This document shows positions 1 through 6,716 of a DNA stretch of 9,011 bases, piece after piece. Positions within the stretch are counted from its first letter, which is position 1. The number at the start of each line of letters is the position of its first letter. The translations under genes and the position numbers were made by a program. This DNA is from Alphaproteobacteria bacterium. Its GTDB lineage: Bacteria; Pseudomonadota; Alphaproteobacteria; UBA8366. Location of the stretch: NCBI GenBank assembly GCA_030743445.1, contig JASLSL010000307.1:1-9011 (forward strand). The letters run 5' to 3'. A model generated the notes under the pieces. It did no database searches and was not told where the DNA came from. It was given only the letters and a program-made list of their open reading frames with translations.

Positions 1-1191
1 GTCCTGCGGCCGGGCGACCGCACCGCCGAGGCGCTCTACGGGATCAACCGGGCGACCGACTGGACATCGTTCGTCGCCGCCACGGAGAAATTCGGCGCGC
101 CGCTGAAGAACCTGTTTTTTGCGGACCGTCGGGGCAATATCGGCTTCATCATGCCGGGCCGGGTGCCGATGCGCCGAACCGGCGACGGGACCGTGCCGGT
201 CGAGGGCTATACAGGTCGCCACGAATGGACCGGGTTCATCCCGTTCGCCGAGTTGCCGCGTAGCCTGAATCCCGCCACGGGCTTCATCGCCAACGCCAAC
301 AACCGAGTCACGGGCGACGCCTATCCGCACTCGATCACGCGCTACTGGGAAGCGCCTTACCGGGCCGAGCGCTTGGTCGAGGTGCTGGGCCGAGCGACCG
401 GCCACCGGGTCGAGGACAGCGCGGAATTGCAGATGGATATTCTTTCGGCCGCGGCGCGCGCGGTCTTGCCGCTGATGCTGTCGGTCGAGCCCCGGGACAA
501 GCCGGGCCGGCGCGCGGTCGAACTTTTGGAGAAGTGGGACTTCCGGATGCGCCGCGACCGGCCCGAGCCCCTGATTTACAATGCATGGCTGCACCATTCG
601 ATGGCGGCGCTGGTCGCCGACGAGTTGGGCGGCGCCTTTGCCGCCTATAACCGGCCGCGGCCGCGCTTCGTCGCCAGCATGCTCGCCGACCGCCAACACT
701 GGTGCGACGACATCCACACGCCCAAGGAAGAGACCTGCCAGGACCGGCTTCACCTGGCGCTGGACAGGGCGCTCAACGACCTGACCGGGCGATTCGGCGA
801 GGACATCGACGAATGGCGCTGGGGCGACGCCCACCGGGCCCTGTTTCCCCACCGGGTGTTGACCCACGTGCCGGTCGGCAAGTGGATCGCCGACCTCTCG
901 ATCGAGACGGATGGCGGCGACCATACCCTCAACCGCGGGCAAGCACACCGCGGCGGATCGTTCCACCACGCCCATGGCGCGGGCTACCGGGCGATCTACG
1001 ATCTCGCCGACCCGGCCAACTGCCGCTACGTCATCGCCACCGGGCAATCGGGCAATCCGCTGTCGTCCCACTACAAGGATTTCTTGCAGCGATGGCGCGA
1101 TGGCCGCTATATCGCCATCTCCGGCGGGCGCGACGCGTTGCGTGAGGCCTCGAACGACGTCCTGACGCTCGAGCCGGGACCGCAGAAGTGA
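1..1191 (+). CDS. Penicillin acylase family protein (Ntn hydrolase), 5'-truncated
   Basis: The frame is open from base 1 to the TGA at 1189-1191, giving 396 residues with no start in the window; the ATG at 151 is internal because clear family sequence precedes it. The visible part resembles the beta-chain of penicillin G acylase/acyl-homoserine lactone acylase enzymes: a WTSF...KFGAPLKNLFFAD segment, then RRGNIGF, a G-x-VP-x-R stretch, WTGFIPF with ELPRSLNP, and the AN-rich FIANANN motif that in the family holds the oxyanion Asn. Near the C-terminus are GGDHTLNRG and a GQSGNPLSSHY motif followed by a W-x-x-G-x-Y stretch, all typical. The signal peptide, alpha-chain, spacer and N-terminal nucleophile Ser of the beta-chain must lie upstream. 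Family members are usually periplasmic, autoprocessed amidases of about 800 residues; the substrate (beta-lactam, AHL or another amide) cannot be told from this part. ilvA follows after 13 bp, so co-transcription is likely. Confidence 0.93.
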   Translation, partial: VLRPGDRTAEALYGINRATDWTSFVAATEKFGAPLKNLFFADRRGNIGFIMPGRVPMRRTGDGTVPVEGYTGRHEWTGFIPFAELPRSLNPATGFIANANNRVTGDAYPHSITRYWEAPYRAERLVEVLGRATGHRVEDSAELQMDILSAAARAVLPLMLSVEPRDKPGRRAVELLEKWDFRMRRDRPEPLIYNAWLHHSMAALVADELGGAFAAYNRPRPRFVASMLADRQHWCDDIHTPKEETCQDRLHLALDRALNDLTGRFGEDIDEWRWGDAHRALFPHRVLTHVPVGKWIADLSIETDGGDHTLNRGQAHRGGSFHHAHGAGYRAIYDLADPANCRYVIATGQSGNPLSSHYKDFLQRWRDGRYIAISGGRDALREASNDVLTLEPGPQK

Positions 1192-1204
1192 GGAATTCGC
1201 AGCG

Positions 1205-2431
1205 ATGACGGTCACCATCGACGATATCCGCGCCGCCGCCGAAAGTATTTCCGGCGAGGTCGTCGAGACGCCGCTGGTCCGGTCCGGCGGGCTCTCCGAC
1301 CTGTTGGGCGCGGAGATTTACCTTAAGCTCGAAACCCTGCAGCGCACCGGCTCGTTCAAGGACCGCGGCGCGCTGGTCAAGTTGAAGAGCCTCAAGGAGA
1401 AGGCGGCGAAGGCTGGAGTCATCGCGATCTCGGCCGGCAACCACGCCCAGGGCGTGGCCTACCATGCCCAGCGCCTCGGCATCCCGGCGACGATCGTGAT
1501 GCCCAAGGGCACGCCCTTCACCAAGGTGATCCATACCGAGGCCTTCGGCGCGAACGTGATCCTGCACGGCGACAACGTCAACGAGGCTGAGCCCTTCGCC
1601 GACGAGATGGCGGCGCAGGACGGGCTGACCTTCATCCACCCCTACGACGACCCGCGGATCGTCGCCGGACAGGGCACGATCGCGATCGAGATGCTGGACG
1701 CCGTGCCGGACCTCGACGTCATCGTCGTGCCGATCGGCGGCGGCGGGCTGATTTCGGGCGTGGCGACGGCGGCGAAGGCGCTGCGTCCGGATATCGGGAT
1801 CGTCGGCGTCGAGGCGGAACTTTACCCCTCGATGTATCAGGCGTTGAGCGGCCTGCCCCCGTCCTCGGGCGGCGAGACCATCGCCGAAGGTATTGCCGTC
1901 AAGACACCGGGCGAGTTGACGCTCGAGATCGTGCGGGCGCTGGTCGACGACATCGTGCTGGTCGACGAGGCCGAGCTCGAAGCCGCGGTCCAGGTCATGA
2001 TCGAAGAGGCCAAGGTGCTGGCCGAGGGCGCCGGGGCGGCACCGCTCGCCGCCATCGTCCAGGAGTTGGAACGATTCGCCGGCCGCAAGGTCGGGATCGT
2101 CGTCGGCGGCGGTAACATCGATTCGCGTCTTCTCGCCTCGGTGCTGATGCGCGGCATGGTGCGGGCCGGGCGCATGGCGCGCCTACGTGTCACGATCAGC
2201 GACCAACCCGGCACGCTGGCCCAGATCGCGCAACGGATCGGGGATACCGGCGGTAACATCGTCGAAATCGTCCACCAGCGCATGTTCTACGACGTGCCGG
2301 TCAAGCTGGCCGAGGCCGACATCGTCGTCGAAACAAGGGACGAATCGCACATTCAGGAAATCATCGCCCAGCTCGCCGCGGCCGGTTTTCCGACCGTCCG
2401 GCTCGACGACACCGCGACGCGCAATCCTTAA
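1205..2431 (+). CDS. ilvA: Threonine ammonia-lyase (threonine dehydratase), single ACT domain form
   Basis: A PLP-dependent enzyme that deaminates L-threonine to 2-oxobutyrate, the entry step to isoleucine, and in some organisms also L-serine. The 408-residue length matches the medium form with one C-terminal regulatory domain. Visible motifs: the PLP-binding Lys52 in GSFKDRGA, the substrate loop SAGNHAQG (76-83), the phosphate-binding GGGG loop (178-181) in PIGGGGLISG, and a second glycine-rich stretch GGGN near 301-304. Residues about 326-402 form an ACT domain beginning LRVTISDQPGTLAQIA, so allosteric control by an amino acid is expected; which effector is not visible. The start at 1205 is supported by GAGGAA at 1190-1195, nine bases upstream and overlapping the stop of the acylase gene. 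Whether the role is biosynthetic (IlvA) or catabolic (TdcB-like) is not settled by sequence; no other isoleucine genes are in the window. Confidence 0.95.
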   Translation: MTVTIDDIRAAAESISGEVVETPLVRSGGLSDLLGAEIYLKLETLQRTGSFKDRGALVKLKSLKEKAAKAGVIAISAGNHAQGVAYHAQRLGIPATIVMPKGTPFTKVIHTEAFGANVILHGDNVNEAEPFADEMAAQDGLTFIHPYDDPRIVAGQGTIAIEMLDAVPDLDVIVVPIGGGGLISGVATAAKALRPDIGIVGVEAELYPSMYQALSGLPPSSGGETIAEGIAVKTPGELTLEIVRALVDDIVLVDEAELEAAVQVMIEEAKVLAEGAGAAPLAAIVQELERFAGRKVGIVVGGGNIDSRLLASVLMRGMVRAGRMARLRVTISDQPGTLAQIAQRIGDTGGNIVEIVHQRMFYDVPVKLAEADIVVETRDESHIQEIIAQLAAAGFPTVRLDDTATRNP

Positions 2432-2457
2432 CGTCCTGAAAATCTTGTGTATTCGGG

Positions 2458-2486
2458 TTGGATACAGATATTCATTAGGGCATAAT
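2458..2486 (+). promoter_or_regulatory. Putative sigma70-type promoter for motA
   Basis: TTGGAT at 2458-2463 and CATAAT at 2481-2486 are separated by exactly 17 bases. The -10 matches the consensus at five of six positions, the -35 only at three of six. The segment from about 2440 to 2490 is clearly AT-rich against its GC-rich surroundings, and it sits between a metabolic gene and the stator genes, where a new promoter is expected. An overlapping alternative is TTGTGT at 2445-2450 with ATATTC at 2468-2473. I see no convincing sigma28 or sigma54 flagellar promoter here. Predicted from sequence alone. Confidence 0.45.
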
Positions 2487-2490
2487 TTCC

Positions 2491-2513
2491 GCGGTTCCGA
2501 ATTCTGGGGCCGC
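2491..2513 (+). other. Leader hairpin upstream of the motA ribosome binding site
   Basis: GCGGTTCC (2491-2498) pairs with GGGGCCGC (2506-2513) around a 7-base loop, giving eight base pairs, two of them G-U in RNA. It ends two bases before the motA Shine-Dalgarno region (TGAGGGG, about 2515-2521). There is no following T-run, so it is not a standard intrinsic terminator for ilvA. If transcription starts near 2493 from the predicted promoter, the first base pairs would be lost; a transcript reading through from ilvA would carry the whole stem. Confidence 0.35.
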
Positions 2514-2527
2514 ATGAGGGGTCGCCG

Positions 2528-3391
2528 ATGTTTATGATAATTGGCATGGTCGTCGTCACCGGTTGCGTGTTGGGCGGCTACATGGCGATGGGCGGCAAAC
2601 TTGGCGTGCTGATGCAGCCGTTCGAGCTGGTCATTATCGGCGGCGCCGGCGTCGGCGCGTTCATCATCGCCAATTCGCTCGACGTCATTAAGAGGAGCTT
2701 CGGCGGTATCATCGCGATCCTGAAGGGCGCGAAATACAAGAGGGCCGACTACCTCGAACTCCTGACACTGCAGTACCAGGTGTTTCGCCTGGCCAAGTCG
2801 AAAGGCATGCTGGCGCTCGAACCGCATGTGGAAAACCCGCATGAAAGCCCGCTGTTCCAGCAGTTTCCGAACTTCGCCGGCGACCACCACGCGACCGAAT
2901 TCCTGTGCGATTACCTGCGCTTGATGACCCTCGGCACCGACAATCCGATGGAGGTCGAGACCTTGATGGATCAGGAACTCGATGTTCACCACCAGGCCGA
3001 CCACGCGGTGATTCACGCCATCACCCAGCTCTCGGAGAGCTTCCCCGGCCTCGGCATCGTCGCCGCGGTGCTGGGCGTGATCAAGACGATGAAGGCGATC
3101 ACCGAACCGCCGGAAATCCTCGGCGGCCTGATCGCGGCGGCGCTGGTCGGAACCTTTCTCGGTATTTTGCTGTGTTACGGGTTCGTCGGACCGATGGCGA
3201 CGGCGCTGAAAGGCATCCGCGAATCGGAACACGGGTATTTCGTATGCCTGAAAACGGGTATAATCGCCCACCTGCAGGGCTATGCGCCGCAGGTGTCGAT
3301 CGAGTTCGCGCGCAAGACCCTGGGCGAAACCGTCCGGCCGAGCTTCATGGAACTGGAGGAAGCGACGGCGGGTCTGGATCCCGCCACCTGA
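2528..3391 (+). CDS. motA: Flagellar motor stator subunit MotA
   Basis: MotA is the inner-membrane, torque-transmitting subunit of the ion-driven flagellar stator; known stators are A5B2 complexes. The 287-residue product is close to the usual length (about 285-295). Hydrophobic segments fall at about 2-21, 33-51, 174-192 and 200-222, with the large cytoplasmic domain between the second and third. The SFPGLGIVAAVLG stretch places a proline at residue 173 and GFVGPM places one at 222; by recall these are the numbers of the two functionally important prolines of E. coli MotA. Glu98 in the GMLALE stretch and Lys residues at 90-92 fall where E. coli MotA has its charged FliG-contacting residues Glu98 and Arg90. 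The block FLCDYLRLMTLG followed by NPMEVETLMDQE is highly typical of MotA. The start at 2528 follows TGAGGGG at a normal distance. motB begins 22 bp after the stop, so the two are surely co-transcribed. Confidence 0.96.
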   Translation: MFMIIGMVVVTGCVLGGYMAMGGKLGVLMQPFELVIIGGAGVGAFIIANSLDVIKRSFGGIIAILKGAKYKRADYLELLTLQYQVFRLAKSKGMLALEPHVENPHESPLFQQFPNFAGDHHATEFLCDYLRLMTLGTDNPMEVETLMDQELDVHHQADHAVIHAITQLSESFPGLGIVAAVLGVIKTMKAITEPPEILGGLIAAALVGTFLGILLCYGFVGPMATALKGIRESEHGYFVCLKTGIIAHLQGYAPQVSIEFARKTLGETVRPSFMELEEATAGLDPAT

Positions 3392-3413
3392 TCGGAGAAA
3401 TCGGATAGCAGCA

Positions 3414-4379
3414 ATGTCGGAAGCAGAATCAGCACTCACCCGGCCACTCATCATCAAGAAACAGATCAAGGTCATCCATCCGCCTCATGGCGGCGCCTGG
3501 AAGGTCGCCTACGCCGACTTCGTGACCGCCATGATGGCGTTCTTTTTGTTGCTGTGGCTGCTGAACGTCACGATCGAGGAGAACAAACAGGGCATTTCCG
3601 ATTTCTTCGAGCCGGAAACCTCGGAGGAAGAAGACCAAGTCGGCACCGGCGAGGCGCTGAAAGGCTTGGCGATGGTCGCCGAGGGTGCGTTGCGCTCGGC
3701 CGGCTCGCCGCCGAGTGTCACCGTCGCGATCGCGACCGTCGGCAGCACCAAGGGCGGCGACGAGCGCGAGGAGATCAAGGACGACGCCCAACACCAGGCG
3801 GAAGCGCGGATGAAGCGCATCGAGGAGGAAATGGAACGCTTCGCGGTGGCCGAATCCGAATTGAAGCAGGCGATCCAGGACGAGATGAACGAGATGCAAA
3901 GCAGTCTGGCGATCGATCAGACGTCGGAGGGCATGCGCATCCAGATCATGGAAGAGGAAGACTTTGCCATTTTCCATGCCGGCAAGGCGAAACTGAACGA
4001 CAACGGCGAGCGCATGTTTGCCATGGTCGCCAACATCATCACAAAGTTGCCGAATCAGGTCGCCGTCGCGGGCCACACCAATACGCGAAAGTTCAAGCCG
4101 GGCGCGACCTATACCAATTGGGAACTTTCGGGCGACCGTGCCAACGCGGCGCGCTTCGCGTTGGTCGAGTACGGCCTCGCCGCGAAGAAGGTCGCCAAGG
4201 TGGTTGGTATGGCGGATCGCGACCACCTCTATCCGAAGGAGCCGCAATCGGCCCGCAACCGGCGCATCAGCGTCACCCTGCTGCGGGCGCCCGAAAAAGA
4301 GGAGTCGTCGGGCCTGGCGGAGCCGACGGCAACGACGGAAGAGGAAGAAGAGGCCGCCGCCGATACGCCGAAGCGGTAA
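3414..4379 (+). CDS. motB: Flagellar motor stator subunit MotB (first copy, MotB1)
   Basis: MotB is the peptidoglycan-anchored, ion-conducting stator subunit. The 321-residue product has a short cytoplasmic N-terminus, one membrane helix (about 32-51) with the ion-carrying Asp35 in YADFVTAMMAFF, a plug-like segment GISDFFEPE (60-68), a long charged linker with probable coiled coil at about 117-163, and an OmpA-like peptidoglycan-binding domain at about 182-291. Within that domain NWELSGDRANAARFAL and NRRISV are well kept, but the usual GHTD reads GHTN (Asn223). The C-terminus is an acidic tail with runs of Glu. The ATG at 3414 is chosen because the cytoplasmic N-terminus then has normal length; a further upstream open frame would overlap motA. 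GGAGA at 3394-3398 is a possible ribosome site but sits 15 bases away. A second motB follows after 18 bp. Residues 25-68 match 23-66 of that paralogue at 39 of 44 positions. Confidence 0.94.
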   Translation: MSEAESALTRPLIIKKQIKVIHPPHGGAWKVAYADFVTAMMAFFLLLWLLNVTIEENKQGISDFFEPETSEEEDQVGTGEALKGLAMVAEGALRSAGSPPSVTVAIATVGSTKGGDEREEIKDDAQHQAEARMKRIEEEMERFAVAESELKQAIQDEMNEMQSSLAIDQTSEGMRIQIMEEEDFAIFHAGKAKLNDNGERMFAMVANIITKLPNQVAVAGHTNTRKFKPGATYTNWELSGDRANAARFALVEYGLAAKKVAKVVGMADRDHLYPKEPQSARNRRISVTLLRAPEKEESSGLAEPTATTEEEEEAAADTPKR

Positions 4380-4397
4380 CCGGGACGGAACTGAACC

Positions 4398-5291
4398 ATG
4401 TCGCTGACAGAAGACGGTCGCCCTATATTCATCAAGAAGATTCCGCCGCCGCCGGCCGAGGCGCATGGCGGAGCGTGGAAGGTCGCCTATGCCGACTTCG
4501 TGACCGCGATGATGGCGTTTTTCCTGCTGTTGTGGCTGTTGAATGCGACCACGACCGAACAAAAACAGGGCATTTCCAACTTCTTCGAGCCCGAAGGCGC
4601 GATCAAGGGCTCGAGCGGCAGTGGCGGCATGTTCGGCGGATTGTCGTCGACGGACCCGGGCTCGGAGGAAACGCCGGGCGAGACCAAGGAGATGACCATC
4701 GGTACCCAGGCGTCGACGGAAAACGAGTTCGAGAACCAGAGCAAGCTGCAAAAGAAAAAGCCCAAGGTTTCGTCGCCGGTCGAGGTCGAACGCGAGGAGC
4801 AGGAATTCGAGGCCGCGCGTCTCGCGATTCGCGAGGCAATGGAAGACCTGCCGGAGCTCAAGGAGCTCAAGGCCTCGATCGTCACCGACGTGACCGAGGA
4901 AGGGCTCCGCATCCAGATTATCGACCAGAATAATCTGGCGATGTATCAGGCGGGCACCGCCAAGCTAAACGGGCACGGCAAGAAATTGCTGTTGCTGGTC
5001 GCCAGCGTCGTCGAACGCCTGCCCAACAAACTGTCGTTCGCAGGGCATACGGGCCAGAGCAACTGGGGCCTTTCGCTCGGCCGGGCGAACGCGGCGCGAC
5101 GCGAGTTGGTCAGGAACGGCATGCCGACGTCCCGCGTTGCCAACGTCGTCGGCAAGGCGAACCGGGAGCTCGTCGACGCGAAGAACAAGGCATCGCCGAA
5201 GAACCGGCGCGTCTCGATCGTGCTGCTACGCAAGGAAATCAAAAAGTCCGACGGCGCGATTCCCGAGCCACCGCGAATGTTTGGCGGCTGA
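4398..5291 (+). CDS. MotB paralogue (second copy, MotB2) with degenerate peptidoglycan-binding motif
   Basis: The 297-residue product is a second MotB-family protein directly behind motB. It keeps the membrane helix (about 31-50) with the ion-binding Asp33 in YADFVTAMMAFF and the plug-like GISNFFEPE. The linker (about 67-165) starts Gly/Ser-rich and becomes charged, with likely coiled coil at about 128-160. The OmpA-like domain spans about 166-278. Its core signature is altered: GHT is followed by Gly219 instead of Asp, only three residues separate GHT from NW (twelve in MotB1), and NWELS reads NWGLS; the later RANAARREL and NRRVSI are kept. It could conduct ions but may bind the cell wall differently. 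The ATG at 4398 follows the purine-rich GGGACGGAA (4382-4390). Because no second motA is present, the likely roles are an alternative or mixed B partner for the same MotA, or a regulator of stator assembly; this is inference. Confidence 0.9.
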   Translation: MSLTEDGRPIFIKKIPPPPAEAHGGAWKVAYADFVTAMMAFFLLLWLLNATTTEQKQGISNFFEPEGAIKGSSGSGGMFGGLSSTDPGSEETPGETKEMTIGTQASTENEFENQSKLQKKKPKVSSPVEVEREEQEFEAARLAIREAMEDLPELKELKASIVTDVTEEGLRIQIIDQNNLAMYQAGTAKLNGHGKKLLLLVASVVERLPNKLSFAGHTGQSNWGLSLGRANAARRELVRNGMPTSRVANVVGKANRELVDAKNKASPKNRRVSIVLLRKEIKKSDGAIPEPPRMFGG

Positions 5292-5295
5292 CCGG

Positions 5296-5334
5296 CGCGC
5301 CTTGCAGAAGCAGGCGCGACACCCAATCTTTTTT
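5296..5334 (+). terminator. Possible intrinsic terminator after the mot genes
   Basis: CGCGCCT (5296-5302) pairs with AGGCGCG (5312-5318) around a 9-base loop; within the loop TGC and GCA can pair as well if one T is bulged. A run of six T lies at 5329-5334, ten bases past the stem. The stem is strong, but the distance to the T-run is longer than in a classical terminator, so it may be weak or serve another role. Its place, right after motB2 and before the RDD gene, fits the end of a transcription unit. Confidence 0.4.
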
Positions 5335-5373
5335 CGGAGGCGCTCTTTCACTTAGGAAACAGGTGTCGACCCG

Positions 5374-5874
5374 GTGCAGGAAAATCTCCCCGTCAGCCCC
5401 GACACAGGTTCCGAGCGGTCGTCCCGTGCGGACGTCGCGCCCGCGATCGATTTCGACATAGAGGGCGTGATGTGGCGGCGCATCTTCGCGTTTGCCCTCG
5501 ATCTCGGGGTGATGTTTGTGATCCTGATGGCGCTCTGGTTCTTCAATCTGATCACCCTCGGCCTGTTGTAGGGCTTGATCGTACTGCTATGGCCGGCATT
5601 AATCGTCGTCGCCTACGCGACCCTGACGATCGGTGGGAGCGGTTCGGCGACTCTCGGCATGCGGATGATGAGGCTCAAGGTGAGCGGTTTCGACGGAAAC
5701 GCACCGAACTATCTGCAGGGGCTGGTGATGTCGGTGCTGTTCTGCCTATCGTTCGCGCTCACCGGTGGATTGATCTTGTTGTTCGCGCTGTTCAACAACC
5801 ACCACCGCTGCCTCCACGACCTGTTGTCGGGTACGGTCGTGGTTAACGCGAACCCCGCCGCGGCGGCCGTCTGA
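5374..5874 (+). pseudogene. RDD-family integral membrane protein, interrupted by an in-frame TAG
   Basis: Two open segments, 5374-5571 (65 residues) and 5572-5874, lie in the same frame and are separated only by TAG at 5569-5571. Joined, they give a normal RDD domain of 166 codons: the first helix with MWRRIFAF and Asp43 (the R and first D of the family name), a second hydrophobic stretch spanning the stop, the SATLGMRMMRLKV segment, a third helix about 116-140, and HHRCLHDLLSGTVVV with Asp149. The only start upstream of the first helix in this frame is GTG 5374, since TAG at 5353 closes the frame above; ATG 5470 would cut off most of the cytoplasmic N-terminus. The second half starts inside a membrane helix and has no ribosome site, so it is unlikely to be an independent gene. 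A single base change, for example from TGG, would explain the stop; sequencing error or readthrough are alternatives. RDD proteins are poorly understood; some are linked to ion transport. Confidence 0.85.
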
Positions 5875-5911
5875 GGTTGCCGGGACGGGCGCGGAGGAGA
5901 AACCGGATCGC

Positions 5912-6667
5912 ATGTCGAATCAACGACTTCCGACCAGAGTCCTGACCTTCTACCGGTCGGGACCGATGCCGTGTCCCTATCTCGACGGCAAGGCGGAACA
6001 GCAGCTCTTCGCCGAGCTGACCGAGCCCGCCGCCGCGCGCCAATTCGACATCCTCTCGCAGGGCGGATTCCGGCGCAGCCATCAGATCGTCTACCGGCCG
6101 GCCTGCACCGACTGTTGCGCCTGCGTCCCGGTTCGGGTCGTGGCCGCCGACTTCGAGCCGTCCAGAAGCTGGCGGCGTGTCATCAACGCCAATCGCGACT
6201 TGCAGGTGACCGAAGTCGGCGATCAGATCACCGAAGAGCAGTATCGCCTGTTCCGCGACTACACCAACGACCGCCACGGCGACGGCGACATGGCCAAGAT
6301 GAACCGACGGGAATATGCCGCGATGGTGGTCAATTCGCCGGTCGACACCGGCCTCGTCGAATTCCGCGCGCCCGACGATCGACTGATCGCGGTATGCCTC
6401 AAGGACAGGCTCGCCGACGGCCTCTCGGCGGTATACAGCTTCTTCGCCCCGGACGAGGCCAAGCGCAGCCTTGGCAGCTACGTCGTGCTGTGGCTGATCG
6501 GCCGCGCGCACGAATTGGGACTCGATTACGTCTATCTCGGATATTGGGTGCCCGGCAGCCGGAAAATGGAGTACAAGACCCGCTTCCGCCCGATCGAGGC
6601 GTTCAGCACCGACGGATGGTGCGTGCTGGATGATGAGGCGATCGGGGCTGGATCGGACGACGCCTGA
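5912..6667 (+). CDS. bpt: Aspartate/glutamate leucyltransferase (Bpt; arginyl-tRNA-protein transferase family)
   Basis: The enzyme transfers an amino acid from aminoacyl-tRNA (leucine in characterised bacterial Bpt) to N-terminal Asp or Glu of proteins, marking them for ClpS/ClpAP degradation by the N-degron pathway; it acts in the cytoplasm. The 251-residue length is normal. The N-terminal ATE domain holds CPYL near residues 21-24 and the Cys-rich YRPACTDCCACVPVRV block at 61-76 (Cys65, 68, 69, 71). The C-terminal domain (about 105-236) shows FRDYTNDRHGDGDM, DRLADGLSAVYSFF, GSYVVLWLIGRA and LGYWVPGSRKMEYKTRFRP, all strongly typical. The start is supported by GGAGGAG at 5893-5899. The RDD gene is 37 bp upstream on the same strand, an arrangement I recall from other alphaproteobacteria. 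The eukaryotic-type arginyl specificity (Ate1) cannot be excluded from sequence, but the short Bpt form is the better fit. Confidence 0.95.
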   Translation: MSNQRLPTRVLTFYRSGPMPCPYLDGKAEQQLFAELTEPAAARQFDILSQGGFRRSHQIVYRPACTDCCACVPVRVVAADFEPSRSWRRVINANRDLQVTEVGDQITEEQYRLFRDYTNDRHGDGDMAKMNRREYAAMVVNSPVDTGLVEFRAPDDRLIAVCLKDRLADGLSAVYSFFAPDEAKRSLGSYVVLWLIGRAHELGLDYVYLGYWVPGSRKMEYKTRFRPIEAFSTDGWCVLDDEAIGAGSDDA

Positions 6668-6702
6668 ACCGATCGCCTTCCGAGCTGGCGAAATTCCTGA
6701 GC

Positions 6703-6708
6703 GAGGAG
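6703..6708 (+). promoter_or_regulatory. Ribosome binding site deciding the start of the TRAP binding protein
   Basis: GAGGAG lies eight bases before the ATG at 6717. This, and the twin-arginine motif that begins right after that ATG, sets the start there rather than at the upstream in-frame ATG 6630, which would lie inside bpt and bury the signal peptide. Confidence 0.7.
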
Positions 6709-6716
6709 CGGACGCG

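Noticed and set aside
151..1191. ATG at 151 as the start of the penicillin acylase gene
   Set aside because: The frame is open to base 1 and residues before the ATG already match the family, so the gene is cut by the window edge.
3282..3413. N-terminal extension of motB into motA
   Set aside because: It would overlap the motA coding region and give an Arg-rich leader unlike any MotB; ATG 3414 gives the normal N-terminus.
2183..3475. A 430-codon open frame on the minus strand across the end of ilvA and all of motA
   Set aside because: It mirrors strongly supported + strand genes, shows no recognisable motif and is His/Arg-rich in the way antisense frames of GC-rich genes are.
3486..4595. Direct repeat of the motB membrane region as a mobile or recombination element
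   Set aside because: The 132-base units are coding homology between paralogues with mainly synonymous differences; there are no terminal repeats, target duplications or transposase.
3429..4751. A 440-codon minus-strand frame across the two motB genes
   Set aside because: Its repeated QQPQQQEKRHHRGHEVG-like segments are just the antisense of the duplicated MotB membrane region, not an independent repeat protein.
4855..4874. Short tandem repeat GAGCTCAAG twice in motB2
   Set aside because: It encodes an ELKELK heptad-like coiled-coil piece and is too short to mean anything at DNA level.
5569..5571. General reassignment of UAG to an amino acid in this organism
   Set aside because: The other complete genes end in TGA or TAA, which is uninformative, but the convergent partial gene appears to end in a genuine TAG and no suppressor system is visible.
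5575..5874. Second half of the RDD gene as a separate gene starting at TTG 5575
   Set aside because: No ribosome site, start inside a membrane helix, and the missing N-terminal R and D of the family lie just upstream in the same frame.
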